From Psychrobacter sp. Ps6 (GTDB lineage: Bacteria; Pseudomonadota; Gammaproteobacteria; Pseudomonadales; Moraxellaceae), in the NCBI RefSeq assembly GCF_022129235.1, contig NZ_JADQAI010000005.1:205406-269405 (forward strand): DNA of 64,000 nt, in the 5' to 3' direction. Shown here piece by piece: positions 46,330 to 55,043 of the stretch. A program made the translations under genes and the position numbers. The notes beneath the pieces were generated by a model. It was not told the origin of the DNA and searched no databases. It worked only from the letters and a program-made list of their open reading frames with translations. Every line of letters starts with the position of its first letter. The stretch's first letter is position 1.

Positions 46330-47484
46330 ATGATTAGAGATAAAGAGACCCTCGACCACATTACCCAAACGATTCGCAACTTTGTTAACGACGAACTGAT
46401 TCCTATGGAGCATTGGGTCGCAGAAAACGACCGTCTGCCAGAAGACATCATTGAGCAGATGCGCGAGCTTGGGCTATTTGGACTAACTATCCCTGAAGAG
46501 TACGGCGGACTGGGTGTCACGATGGAAGAAGAAGTGACCTTGGCATTTGAGCTGGGACGTACCTCCCCCGCGTTTCGTTCCTTAATAGGGACAAATAATG
46601 GCATTGGCTCCTCTGGTCTTGTGATTGATGGGACTGAAGCGCAAAAGCAGAAGTATCTGCCTCGCCTTGCCAGTGGGGAGATCATTGGTTCATTCTGTTT
46701 GACCGAGCCAGAGTCAGGCTCAGATGCCGCCTCATTAAAAACAACCGCGATCAAAGACGGTGATACTTATATCATCAATGGCACCAAACGCTATATCACC
46801 AATGCCCCACAAGCTGGCGTATTCACTGTCATGGCACGTACCGATCCACAAAACAAACGCTCGGGCGGCATTTCAGCATTTATTGTGGAAAGTGACACGC
46901 CGGGTATTACCTTGGGTAAGATTGATAAAAAAATGGGACAAAAAGGCGCGCATACCTGTGATGTCATCTTTGATAACTGTGTCGTGCCAGCCGATGCGCT
47001 CATTGGCGGTGTCGAGGGTGTGGGCTTCAAAACCGCGATGAAAGTTCTTGATAAAGGTCGCTTGCACATTGCAGCCGCCAGTACTGGCGCCGCCACTCGC
47101 ATGCTAAATGATGCATTACATTATGCCGTCGAGCGTAAGCAATTTGGGCAGCCTATTGCCAGTTTTCAGCTCATTCAAGGCATGCTCGCTGACTCAAAAG
47201 CAGAGATTTATGCTGCCAAATCCATGGTACTAGATGCGGCGCGCCTGCGTGATGAGGGCAAAGATGTCGTAACCGAATCCTCATGCGCCAAAATGTTTGC
47301 CACCGAGATGTGCGGGCGCGTGGCGGATAGAGCCGTACAGATCCATGGCGGAGCAGGCTATATCGCAGATTATGGTATTGAGCGTTTTTATCGTGATGTG
47401 CGTCTCTATCGTCTGTATGAAGGTACGACCCAAATTCAGCAAGTCATCATTGCCCGCAATATGATCAAAGAAGCCAGCGAGTAA
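46330..47484 (+). CDS. Acyl-CoA dehydrogenase
   Basis: 384 residues, typical for soluble FAD acyl-CoA dehydrogenases. The signatures SFCLTEPESGSDAA and QFGQPIASFQLIQ are present, and the catalytic base is E364 in LYEGTTQIQ. AAGGA stands before the ATG. It introduces the first double bond of beta-oxidation and passes electrons to ETF. It is the counterpart of DcaA of Acinetobacter. Its gene is divergent from the hydratase operon and followed by the MFS carrier gene. Confidence 0.93.
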   Translation: MIRDKETLDHITQTIRNFVNDELIPMEHWVAENDRLPEDIIEQMRELGLFGLTIPEEYGGLGVTMEEEVTLAFELGRTSPAFRSLIGTNNGIGSSGLVIDGTEAQKQKYLPRLASGEIIGSFCLTEPESGSDAASLKTTAIKDGDTYIINGTKRYITNAPQAGVFTVMARTDPQNKRSGGISAFIVESDTPGITLGKIDKKMGQKGAHTCDVIFDNCVVPADALIGGVEGVGFKTAMKVLDKGRLHIAAASTGAATRMLNDALHYAVERKQFGQPIASFQLIQGMLADSKAEIYAAKSMVLDAARLRDEGKDVVTESSCAKMFATEMCGRVADRAVQIHGGAGYIADYGIERFYRDVRLYRLYEGTTQIQQVIIARNMIKEASE

Positions 47485-47611
47485 TCACTCGCACTGATTC
47501 ACCCACCAAAACACAAGGCGGTATTTGCTAGGATGCGGATGCCGTTCCCTCTATCTCTACCACCATGCCTCAAATTAGTCTTTCATTCTCACAACGATAA
47601 GGATATACATT

Positions 47612-48877
47612 GTGAAAAGTGTCGCTATAACGTCCAACCCAAATGTAAGCGCTACCCAAAAGCAGCCTTGGAAGCTGGCCTTTGTTTTTTGTTTTTTGGT
47701 TTTATTATGTGATGGCGCTGATATCGGTATTCTTGCCTTTACCTTATCTAGCCTAAAACAAGAGTTTGGCTTGACCAACGTACAAGCTGGCGCGCTGGGT
47801 AGCTGGTCATTATTTGGCATGGCGATTGGCGGGGTTTTTGGCGGATGGGCCTGCGATCGTTTTGGGCGAGTACGCGTGATTGTTCTGGCGACGGCGATGT
47901 TTTCAATCCTATCTGGCTTTAGTGGCATGGTGCACAGCTATGAGCAGTTTATAGCATTACGAACCTTTGCCTGTTTGGGTCTGGGTAGTTTGTATATCGC
48001 GACCAATACACTCATGTCAGAGATGGTGCCGACGAAGCATCGAACCACGGTGCTGGCCGCGCTTATGACTGGTTTTACGCTCGGGTCTTTGGTCATTACG
48101 AGTATTTCAGCATGGATCATTCCTAGCTATGGCTGGCGTACCCTATACCTTTTAACCTTTTTACCCATTCTGCTTTCAGTCTCCATGTATTTTTTAGTAC
48201 CGGAACCACAATCTTGGAAAGAGGCTCGTGCGCGCAAGTTAAGCGGCGAGAAACACACACTACAAAAAGCGGAAAATCCTTACAAAGCCATATTTGAAAA
48301 TCCCAAACATCGCATTATGTTTATATTGTGGTCGATGAGTTCAGGGCTTTTACTGTTTGGCTATTTTGGTGTGAGTAATTGGCTACCTTCTTATTTAGAA
48401 ACTGAGCTGGGTATCAAGTTTAAAGAAATGGCGCTATATATGGCGGGCACTTACTTAACAATGATGTTTGCTAAAGTAATAGCAGGTTTTATGGCGGATA
48501 AAATCGGTCGAAAAATAGTCTTTGCTTTTGGCACCATGGGCACCGCGCTATTCATTCCTTTCTTAGTCTATATGCATACTCCAGAAAACATCGGCTGGCT
48601 AATGATTACTTTTGGCTTCTTATATGGGATTCCTTATGCCATCAATGCCACCTATCTGACCGAGAGCTTCCCAACAGCTATTCGAGGGACAGCCATTGGC
48701 GGTGCCTTTAATATCGGACGACTTGGCTCTGTGATTGCCCCTGTCGCTATTGGCTACATGGCGATGCATAACTCTATCGGTGCAGGTCTGCTGCTGATGG
48801 CAGGTGCTTATTTCTTATGTGGTCTGATCCCAACCTTATTTATCAAAGAAAAGCAGTATGACCCACAAGAGGGGTAA
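47612..48877 (+). CDS. MFS transporter, aromatic/organic acid:proton symporter type
   Basis: 421 residues with twelve hydrophobic segments in two halves. The first half has the AAHS-family start LVLLCDGADIGILAFTLSSLKQEFGLTN and GWACDRFGRVRVI. The second has ADKIGRKIVFAFG. The charged aspartate in the first helix (CDGADIG) is typical of PcaK/BenK/DcaK carriers. It would bring the free acid across the inner membrane after it passes the porin. It lies about 130 bases after the acyl-CoA dehydrogenase gene and is probably cotranscribed with it. Confidence 0.88.
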   Translation: MKSVAITSNPNVSATQKQPWKLAFVFCFLVLLCDGADIGILAFTLSSLKQEFGLTNVQAGALGSWSLFGMAIGGVFGGWACDRFGRVRVIVLATAMFSILSGFSGMVHSYEQFIALRTFACLGLGSLYIATNTLMSEMVPTKHRTTVLAALMTGFTLGSLVITSISAWIIPSYGWRTLYLLTFLPILLSVSMYFLVPEPQSWKEARARKLSGEKHTLQKAENPYKAIFENPKHRIMFILWSMSSGLLLFGYFGVSNWLPSYLETELGIKFKEMALYMAGTYLTMMFAKVIAGFMADKIGRKIVFAFGTMGTALFIPFLVYMHTPENIGWLMITFGFLYGIPYAINATYLTESFPTAIRGTAIGGAFNIGRLGSVIAPVAIGYMAMHNSIGAGLLLMAGAYFLCGLIPTLFIKEKQYDPQEG

Positions 48878-48910
48878 TACTGCCTCTTATGACTGATATT
48901 ACTACCGTTC

Positions 48911-48924
48911 ATACCGCATAGCGA
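48911..48924. promoter_or_regulatory. Third copy of the cluster operator
   Basis: ATACCGCATAGCGA is the exact reverse complement of the 14-base element at 46038-46051. It lies about 200 bases before the IclR gene, just after the MFS gene. Confidence 0.65.
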
Positions 48925-49060
48925 AACAAACTCTCTGCATCGTGCTATGCTGAGACTGTAAATATACATTAATATAGTATAATTAAAGACATCAGCTACG
49001 ATCAGCATATGACGATAAGGGCAGTATCAAAAGTGGGTACTGGCTCATATAAGGCTCTGA

Positions 49061-49119
49061 GTAGTTACTTTTTTTAACTCTACGTAGTTACTTTTTTCTA
49101 GATAGTTACCTTTTATAAT
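49061..49119 (+). promoter_or_regulatory. Triple direct repeat and -10 element before the IclR gene
   Basis: TAGTTACTTTTT occurs at 49062 and again at 49085, and a variant TAGTTACCTTTT at 49103. A TATAAT stands at 49114-49119, directly before the first possible start codon. Three spaced repeats are the arrangement bound by PcaU/PobR-type IclR regulators, so this may be an autoregulatory operator. Confidence 0.6.
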
Positions 49120-49125
49120 ACTTGC

Positions 49126-50001
49126 ATGGACTTAATTGGGGATAATAGACCACCTATGACGAATGACACCCTTGCCAATGATAACGCTAACCATGAGCTG
49201 CATATGGAGCTTTTAGAGCCCATTGCAGAAATGCGGGACAAAAACGACAGACAGTTTGTCACTGCATTAGCTCGCGGTCTTGAGCTGCTGCGCTGTTTTA
49301 CCCCGCAGCGCCCTTATTTGGGCAATCAAGACCTCAGTCAGCTGACAGGGATTCCCAAAGGCACCATCACGCGTCTGACGTACACCTTGGTAAAATTAGG
49401 CTACCTAAAACAGTCTACCAACAGCAGCAAGTACCAGCTCTCAACAGGCGTGCTTGGGTTTGGCTATACGATGATGACCAATATCTCTATCAATAACCTC
49501 GCGACCCCTTATATGGAAGAGCTGGCAGATTATGCCAATAGTGCGGTAGCTATGGCGACTCGCGATCGGTTGATGATGGTCTATCTCAATGTGGTGCAAG
49601 GGGCTGGTAGTACGACCATGCAGCGCAATATCGGCTCATATCTCCCCATTCATTTAAGCTCAATGGGACGCGCTTGCCTAGCGAGCATGCAGCCTGCTGA
49701 GCAAGAGTTCATCCTCAATGCGATTCGCAATAAGTACAAAAATGATTGGCTAAAGATCAGACGAGGGCTGGACAAAGCCTTTCAAGATTATGAAGATTAC
49801 GGCTACTGTTTTTCCATCAGTGAGTGGCAAAAAGATGTCAATGCGGTCGCCATTGCGTTGATGCATCCGACGGAAGGTCTGCTGACCTTTAACTGCGGCG
49901 CGCCAAGCTTTATCTTGAGTCGCACCAAGCTAGAAGAAGATATTGCCCCTCGCCTGCTACATATGAAAAACATGATTGAGAGTAATTTATATATTAGCTA
50001 G
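49126..50001 (+). CDS. IclR family regulator of the dicarboxylate-type cluster
   Basis: 291 residues from the ATG at 49126, or 281 from the ATG at 49156 (MTNDTLAND). The TATAAT only seven bases before the first ATG favours the second, unless the message is leaderless. The DNA-binding part reads FVTALARGLELLRCFTPQRPYLGNQDLSQLTGIPKGTITRL, as in PcaR/PcaU/PobR/DcaR-type activators. The effector domain follows, with GSYLPIHLSSMGRACLA and the conserved C-terminal AIALMHPTEGLLTFNCGAPSF. It should respond to the substrate or its CoA ester and bind the palindromes at 46038, 46152 and 48911. Confidence 0.88.
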   Translation: MDLIGDNRPPMTNDTLANDNANHELHMELLEPIAEMRDKNDRQFVTALARGLELLRCFTPQRPYLGNQDLSQLTGIPKGTITRLTYTLVKLGYLKQSTNSSKYQLSTGVLGFGYTMMTNISINNLATPYMEELADYANSAVAMATRDRLMMVYLNVVQGAGSTTMQRNIGSYLPIHLSSMGRACLASMQPAEQEFILNAIRNKYKNDWLKIRRGLDKAFQDYEDYGYCFSISEWQKDVNAVAIALMHPTEGLLTFNCGAPSFILSRTKLEEDIAPRLLHMKNMIESNLYIS

Positions 50002-50141
50002 CGTCACTTAAATGTACCCTATAAAAATAACAATTCATCTCCACCAACTATTCAAGCGGTAGTCATATAAGCCATATAAGTCATTGATATCGCTTTCACA
50101 TTGTATTTACATGCCTTTAGACACGTTTTTAAGGATTTACC

Positions 50142-51236
50142 ATGAGCCAACTTTTTTCGCCTTTAAAGCTTGGGCAACTCACATTAGATAACCGTATTGT
50201 AATCGCCCCTATGTGCCAGTACTCTGCCAATGATGGCGCGGCAAGCGATTGGCATACGATCCATTTGGGCCAAATGAGTTTGAGCGGCGCAGGGCTACTT
50301 ATTTTGGAAGCGACGGCGGTCAATCCGCAAGGACGTATCAGCTATGCGGATTTGGGATTATGGGATGATAGGACGCAAGCGGCACTGGATAAAACGCTCA
50401 CAGCAATCAGACAGTACAGCCCTATGCCGATAGGCGTCCAACTTGCCCATGCTGGGCGTAAAGCGTCAACCAAAAAACCATGGGACGGCGGCGGTTCGAT
50501 TGCTCCTGACAAGCTTAATGGCTGGCAAACGGTGGCACCGTCGGCTCTCGCGTATGACGAAAATTCCACTGTACCCACAGCAATGGATCAAAATGACATT
50601 GATGCGCTCATAAGCGATTTTGTCCATGCAGCAAAACGCGCCGATGCGCTGGGTCTTGACTTGATTGAGCTGCATGGGGCGCATGGTTATCTATTGCATC
50701 AGTTTTTATCGCCACTGTCTAATCAACGTGATGATCAATATGGCGGCAGCCTTGAGAACAGAATGCGCTTGTTACTTGATGTATTTACCGCGGTTCGGGC
50801 TGAGTTTTCAAGTGACAAGCCAGTGGGTGTGCGGGTGTCTGCAACCGATTGGGTTGAAGGCGGCTGGGACCTCGCACAAACAATTGAGCTGGCTAAAGCC
50901 TTAGAGGCGTTAGGCTGTGATTATATCCATGTGAGCACCGCAGGACTGAGCCCAGAGCAGCAAATCCCTGTGGAGGCGAGCTATCAAGTGCCTTTTGCTG
51001 CCGCGATAAAAGAAGCGGTAGACATACCCGTCATCGCCGTTGGCTTAATAACTGAAGCCGAGCAAGCGCAAAGCATCATCACTGAGCAGCAAGCAGATGC
51101 GGTTGCCTTGGCACGCGGTATGCTTTATGACCCGCACTGGCCTTGGCACGCGGCGGCAGAGCTTGGTGCAACCGTCAAAGCACCTAAACAGTACCTGCGC
51201 TCAAGCCCTCATGGCAAACCATCTCCGATAGAGTAA
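50142..51236 (+). CDS. NADH:flavin oxidoreductase of the old yellow enzyme family (YqjM/NamA type)
   Basis: 364 residues. C25 in IAPMCQYSAN is the flavin-tuning cysteine of the YqjM subgroup. The histidine pair and GAHGYLLHQFLSP, then YGGSLENRMRLLLDV, VGVRVSATDWVEGGW and ALARGMLYDPHWPW complete the family blocks. These FMN enzymes reduce the double bond of alpha,beta-unsaturated carbonyls. Position right after the IclR gene suggests a role in the cluster, perhaps on unsaturated acids, but it has its own spacing of 140 bases and its own terminator, so it may be separate. Confidence 0.9.
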   Translation: MSQLFSPLKLGQLTLDNRIVIAPMCQYSANDGAASDWHTIHLGQMSLSGAGLLILEATAVNPQGRISYADLGLWDDRTQAALDKTLTAIRQYSPMPIGVQLAHAGRKASTKKPWDGGGSIAPDKLNGWQTVAPSALAYDENSTVPTAMDQNDIDALISDFVHAAKRADALGLDLIELHGAHGYLLHQFLSPLSNQRDDQYGGSLENRMRLLLDVFTAVRAEFSSDKPVGVRVSATDWVEGGWDLAQTIELAKALEALGCDYIHVSTAGLSPEQQIPVEASYQVPFAAAIKEAVDIPVIAVGLITEAEQAQSIITEQQADAVALARGMLYDPHWPWHAAAELGATVKAPKQYLRSSPHGKPSPIE

Positions 51237-51253
51237 CTATATAAGCAATGTTG

Positions 51254-51283
51254 GCTCAATTGGTTGTTACCGATTGAGCTTTG
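51254..51283 (+). terminator. Terminator of the OYE gene
   Basis: GCTCAATTGGT at 51254-51264 pairs with ACCGATTGAGC at 51269-51279 (one wobble), loop TGTT, followed by TTTGCTT. Confidence 0.65.
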
Positions 51284-51479
51284 CTTCAAATGCTTGTTAT
51301 ATCTATTTTTTAACTGACTCTACTTGTGTGTTCAATATATTTCGCATCATTACTCGCGAAAACTTCTAAAAACATCACACCCCATTAAGCAAACAAAAAC
51401 TATTAATAATGTGTAGCGAAGCAAAACTGAGCCAACTACTCTATTCTCGTTCAAATCGCTCGTTATGTGAATGTACTAA

Positions 51480-51788
51480 TCATCGATCTTCAGGTTTTGT
51501 GTATTTAACTTTTGCTGAGAACTCTTTAATTTCTTCGATACTATATTTGGTATGTACTCTTTCAATCGAAGGAGGCTGATGGTTGATACTTAAACCTGTA
51601 CGTCTAGCCGTTTTAGGTCGAATAGGTCGAGGGACAAAACCACCGCCACAATTTGGGCATACATTTTCTAATATTTCATTTACACATGTGACGCAAAAAG
51701 TGCATTCGTATGTGCAAATCATTGCTTCGGTAGAATCTGGTACTAAATCTTTATCACAACATTCACAATTAGGTCTAATTTCCAACAT
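51480..51788 (-). CDS. DUF1272 domain protein with zinc-binding cysteines
   Basis: 102 residues. The first 60 are the DUF1272 pattern: LEIRPNCECCDKDL, AMICTYECTFCVTCV and VCPNCGGGFVPRP, with eight cysteines that look like two zinc sites. The C-terminal 40 residues are basic and less ordered. Family function is unknown. It stands between the OYE gene (other strand) and the LysR gene on the same strand. The gene is more AT-rich than the catabolic cluster. Confidence 0.88.
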   Translation of the reverse strand: MLEIRPNCECCDKDLVPDSTEAMICTYECTFCVTCVNEILENVCPNCGGGFVPRPIRPKTARRTGLSINHQPPSIERVHTKYSIEEIKEFSAKVKYTKPEDR

Positions 51789-51828
51789 GTATCAACTCCG
51801 TTTTGATTCATTTAACGTTTGGTTCTTT

Positions 51829-52734
51829 TCACTTCTTTTCTTTTATCTTTCCAACCAAAAAATCCACCGCCGCCTTGACCTTGGGCACCAAATAGCGCTG
51901 TTTTTGATACAGCAAATAAATCGCCATATCCGCATGCTGAGTGACGGCCAACTCATGATCAAACGTCAGCTCTTGTAGCGTGCCGGACTCAAGATAGGAC
52001 GCCAACGCCCATCGGGTTGACATTAAGATACCTTCGCCCTTACTGGCTTTTTGTGCCAGCCATGAGCCGTTGTTTGACATCGCGCCTACAGGCCCTGAGA
52101 CATCGTGCCATTGCTCATCCACATAGCACAACCAAGGAGTTGGCCCTGCTGGCGCTTTAAAATAAAGGCCTCTATGCTCCTTTAGTTCCATGACATGCTC
52201 AGGTACGCCATACTTTTCCAAATAGCTAGGGGACGCAACTGGAATAAATTCGTTATCCATCAATCTTATCGCCAGCACGCGCTCGTTTGGCGCATAGCCA
52301 CCGCGAATCGCAATATCGACATCATCACGCCCAAGAGCAGATAGCTCATCACTTAAGCTGACATCGAGTACAATCTGAGGGTATAACTCGCTAAACTCCT
52401 CTAACAACGGCAGCAATATCTTTTCACCGAATCCCACCATCGAGCTGATACGCAGACGCCCCATTGGCGTTGTTTGATAACTACGAACCGTTTCTTTGCT
52501 TTGCTCGAGTTGATTCAATATCTGCTGTACATCGTTGTAGTAAACACGCCCTACTTCGGTCAGTTTGACGATTCGGGTTGAGCGCTGTAATAGTGTCGCG
52601 CCCAAGCTTTTCTCCAAATCAGACACGCGTCTTGACAATGAGGATGGCGGTACACCGAACGCCTTTGCCGCTTTGGTAAAGCTACCTGTCTCTACAACTT
52701 TACTGAAATATCGTATTGCCCGTAGTTGATCCAA
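51829..52734 (-). CDS. LysR family transcriptional regulator
   Basis: 301 residues with the N-terminal helix-turn-helix (MDQLRAIRYFSKVVETG, AAKAFGVPPSSLSRRVSDLEKSLG, LLQRSTRIVKLTEVG) and the type-2 substrate-binding fold (GRLRISSMVGFGEKILLPLL, DVDIAIRGG). It is divergent from the GST gene across about 200 bases, the usual arrangement for a LysR regulator and its target, so it probably controls the GST gene. Confidence 0.9.
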   Translation of the reverse strand: MDQLRAIRYFSKVVETGSFTKAAKAFGVPPSSLSRRVSDLEKSLGATLLQRSTRIVKLTEVGRVYYNDVQQILNQLEQSKETVRSYQTTPMGRLRISSMVGFGEKILLPLLEEFSELYPQIVLDVSLSDELSALGRDDVDIAIRGGYAPNERVLAIRLMDNEFIPVASPSYLEKYGVPEHVMELKEHRGLYFKAPAGPTPWLCYVDEQWHDVSGPVGAMSNNGSWLAQKASKGEGILMSTRWALASYLESGTLQELTFDHELAVTQHADMAIYLLYQKQRYLVPKVKAAVDFLVGKIKEKK

Positions 52735-52940
52735 TCAATCTCTCCATCAAATAAATATCTAAGTATAAGTAGCGAAACCTTTTTATAAATAGTAAAACAT
52801 TTTTGTCTTATTATTGTCTTAAAAGCAATAGTGATTGACGTTTTACCCTATATATAACCACATTAAAACCAGTAATAATGTGTTTAACTTAATTAGTTCA
52901 AACAAAAATAACTTTTACATCAATAAAGGAAGATGAATTT

Positions 52941-53618
52941 ATGATTACTTTGCACGGTTTTGCCGCAAGCAACTATTACAACATCGTAAAACATGCGCTC
53001 TTATACAAAGAAGTACCTTTCCAAGAAAATTTAATCTTCGCTGGTAGCGACGAATTACTAAAAGTTAGCCCCGTTGGCAAAGTACCCGCCATCACAACGG
53101 CTGAAGGTTTTAATTTGTCAGAAGCCAATGTCATTTGCGACTTTATCGAAGAGACTTATCCTGATAAGCCGCTATACCCTACTGATGCCAGCGAACGTGC
53201 AGCTGTGCGCCAAATCATGAAAATAGCAGAGCTGTATCTTGAATTACCAAGCCGCCGACTGATCCCTTATGTATTTTCAAGTACACAGGCGCCCGATACC
53301 GTTAAAGAAGAAGTGCGTCAAGTGCTCACCCGTGGTATTGGTGCGTTAAATCAGGTGTGTCAGTTTTCACCTTGGATTGCCGGTGAAGAGCTGACGATGG
53401 CTGACATCTATATGCACTATGTAAACGTTGTTGTCAAAGTCTGTGCGCAAGCCCAGCTTGACTGGGATGTGCTAGCAGAGATACCCGGTATGAAAGAATG
53501 GAACAAGACCATGAGTCAATCTGACATTGCCCAAAAAATAGAAGCCGATCGCGTCGCCAATATGCCTGAGTTTATGCAGCATGTGCAAGCTCAGATACAA
53601 GCTGCCAATGCTAAGTAG
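52941..53618 (+). CDS. Glutathione S-transferase
   Basis: 225 residues. The thioredoxin-like N-terminal domain (MITLHGFAASNYYNIVKHALLYKEVPFQENL) has the family's cis-proline VGKVPAI and the SEANVICDFIEE glutathione-binding region. The helical C-terminal domain contains GEELTMADIYMHY. It conjugates or reduces electrophiles with glutathione in the cytoplasm. AAGGAAGATG stands before the ATG. Divergent LysR gene upstream, MDR oxidoreductase downstream. Confidence 0.9.
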   Translation: MITLHGFAASNYYNIVKHALLYKEVPFQENLIFAGSDELLKVSPVGKVPAITTAEGFNLSEANVICDFIEETYPDKPLYPTDASERAAVRQIMKIAELYLELPSRRLIPYVFSSTQAPDTVKEEVRQVLTRGIGALNQVCQFSPWIAGEELTMADIYMHYVNVVVKVCAQAQLDWDVLAEIPGMKEWNKTMSQSDIAQKIEADRVANMPEFMQHVQAQIQAANAK

Positions 53619-53741
53619 CATTTGACGGTTAAATAGCCTTTTCAGCTACATCGCATTGGATAGAACTGAGTAAGAAAAATTACCAATATTAAAATTATTC
53701 TTTTAATTGAACGACAAACAATCTCTCATCAATACACTAAC

Positions 53742-53759
53742 ATGAGTGATGTCACTCAT
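53742..53759. promoter_or_regulatory. Perfect palindrome before the MDR gene
   Basis: ATGAGTGA at 53742-53749 and TCACTCAT at 53752-53759 are exact inverted copies two bases apart, 25 bases before the start codon. This is the form of a repressor operator (TetR/MarR-like size). No regulator gene of that type is adjacent. Confidence 0.6.
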
Positions 53760-53784
53760 ATAACTACTTGCAGGAGCAAACCCT

Positions 53785-54912
53785 ATGAGCAATAAAAATA
53801 AACAACTGGTTTCGACCATCAGTGATGACGACAAATTAACCTTATCTTTAAAAGATATCGAGATGCCGCAGCCCGGTGCTGACGAAGTGGTCGTGCGCAT
53901 GGAAGCCATGCCGTTGAACCCGTCTGACTTTGGGGTGATGTTCAGCGCCGCTGATATGTCAACCGCTGTACAGTCAGGCACCGATGACAGCCCAGTTATT
54001 ACCGCTGACGTCCCTGCGAAGTTCATGCCAGCACTGAAAACGCGGGTCAATGAAGACACGCCTGTCGGTAATGAAGGCGCAGGTACCGTCATCGCCGCAG
54101 GCTCGTCAGAAGCCGCACAAGCACTCATGGGCAAAATGGTGGCTGTTATTGGTGGCGGTACGTATCGTCAGTATCACTGCGTGAACGTGAAAAGCTGCAT
54201 AGAGATGCAGGACGGCACGACTGCTACCGAGGCAGCCTCGTCTTTTGTCAATCCACTCACCTCACTGGCAATGGTCGAAACCATGCGCGCTGAAGGTCAC
54301 AAAGCTATTATCCATGCCGCAGCAGCATCTAGCCTTGGTCAAATGCTCAACCGCATTTGTATGGCGGATGGGATTGATCTTATCAATATCGTGCGTAAAG
54401 AAGAACAAGAAAAGCTACTGCGTGATATGGGCGCAAAATACGTGGTCAACTCAAGCAGCGAGTCGTTCACCAAGGACTTAACCGCAGCGATCATTGAAAC
54501 GGGCGCGACCATATCATTTGACCCTGTTGGTGGCGGTAAGCTCACCAGCGATATTCTAAACTGTATGGAAGCGGCCATCACTCATGATGTCGAAGAATAC
54601 AGCGTTTATGGCTCAAATACCTTTAAACAAGCTTATATTTATGGCGCGCTAGACCGTGGCCCAATCACGCTAAACCGTAACTTTGGTTTTGCATGGGGTG
54701 TGAATGGCTTCTTGTTGTTCAATGCGCTTGGCAAACTGGGTAGCGAAACGGTTAAGTCGATGCGTAAACGCGTGGCTGCAGAGATCACCACTACCTTTGC
54801 CAGCAGCTATACGCATGAAGTGACGCTAGAAGAAGCGCTGCATTTAGAGTCGATCAAAGCTTATGGTAAGCAAGCGACTGGTGAGAAATATTTGATTAAG
54901 CCTCAAGGCTAA
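53785..54912 (+). CDS. Zinc-independent MDR oxidoreductase, enoyl reductase-like
   Basis: 375 residues. The GroES-like domain has VVRMEAMPLNPSDFGVMF and TPVGNEGAGTVIAAGSSE. The Rossmann half has AIIHAAAASSLGQMLNRICMADGIDLINIVR, and FDPVGGGKLTSDIL follows. No zinc cysteines are evident. Relatives are annotated as quinone reductases or trans-2-enoyl-CoA/ACP reductases; the substrate is open. AGGAG stands before the ATG, and a palindromic operator-like site lies just upstream. It is followed by its own terminator. Confidence 0.85.
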   Translation: MSNKNKQLVSTISDDDKLTLSLKDIEMPQPGADEVVVRMEAMPLNPSDFGVMFSAADMSTAVQSGTDDSPVITADVPAKFMPALKTRVNEDTPVGNEGAGTVIAAGSSEAAQALMGKMVAVIGGGTYRQYHCVNVKSCIEMQDGTTATEAASSFVNPLTSLAMVETMRAEGHKAIIHAAAASSLGQMLNRICMADGIDLINIVRKEEQEKLLRDMGAKYVVNSSSESFTKDLTAAIIETGATISFDPVGGGKLTSDILNCMEAAITHDVEEYSVYGSNTFKQAYIYGALDRGPITLNRNFGFAWGVNGFLLFNALGKLGSETVKSMRKRVAAEITTTFASSYTHEVTLEEALHLESIKAYGKQATGEKYLIKPQG

Positions 54913-54957
54913 TGATTGCTGGCAGCGTTATTTAGAAGCCGCTTTGTAATAATAGAC

Positions 54958-54987
54958 AAGCAGATACCTAGGGTGTCTGCTTTTTTT
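54958..54987 (+). terminator. Terminator of the MDR gene
   Basis: AAGCAGATACC at 54958-54968 pairs with GGTGTCTGCTT at 54972-54982 (one G-U pair) with a three-base loop, followed by a T-run. Confidence 0.8.
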
Positions 54988-55043
54988 ATTTTTCACTTAT
55001 AGGGATAGTTTTTCAATAATTGCACAACACATTGAGTAATTTA

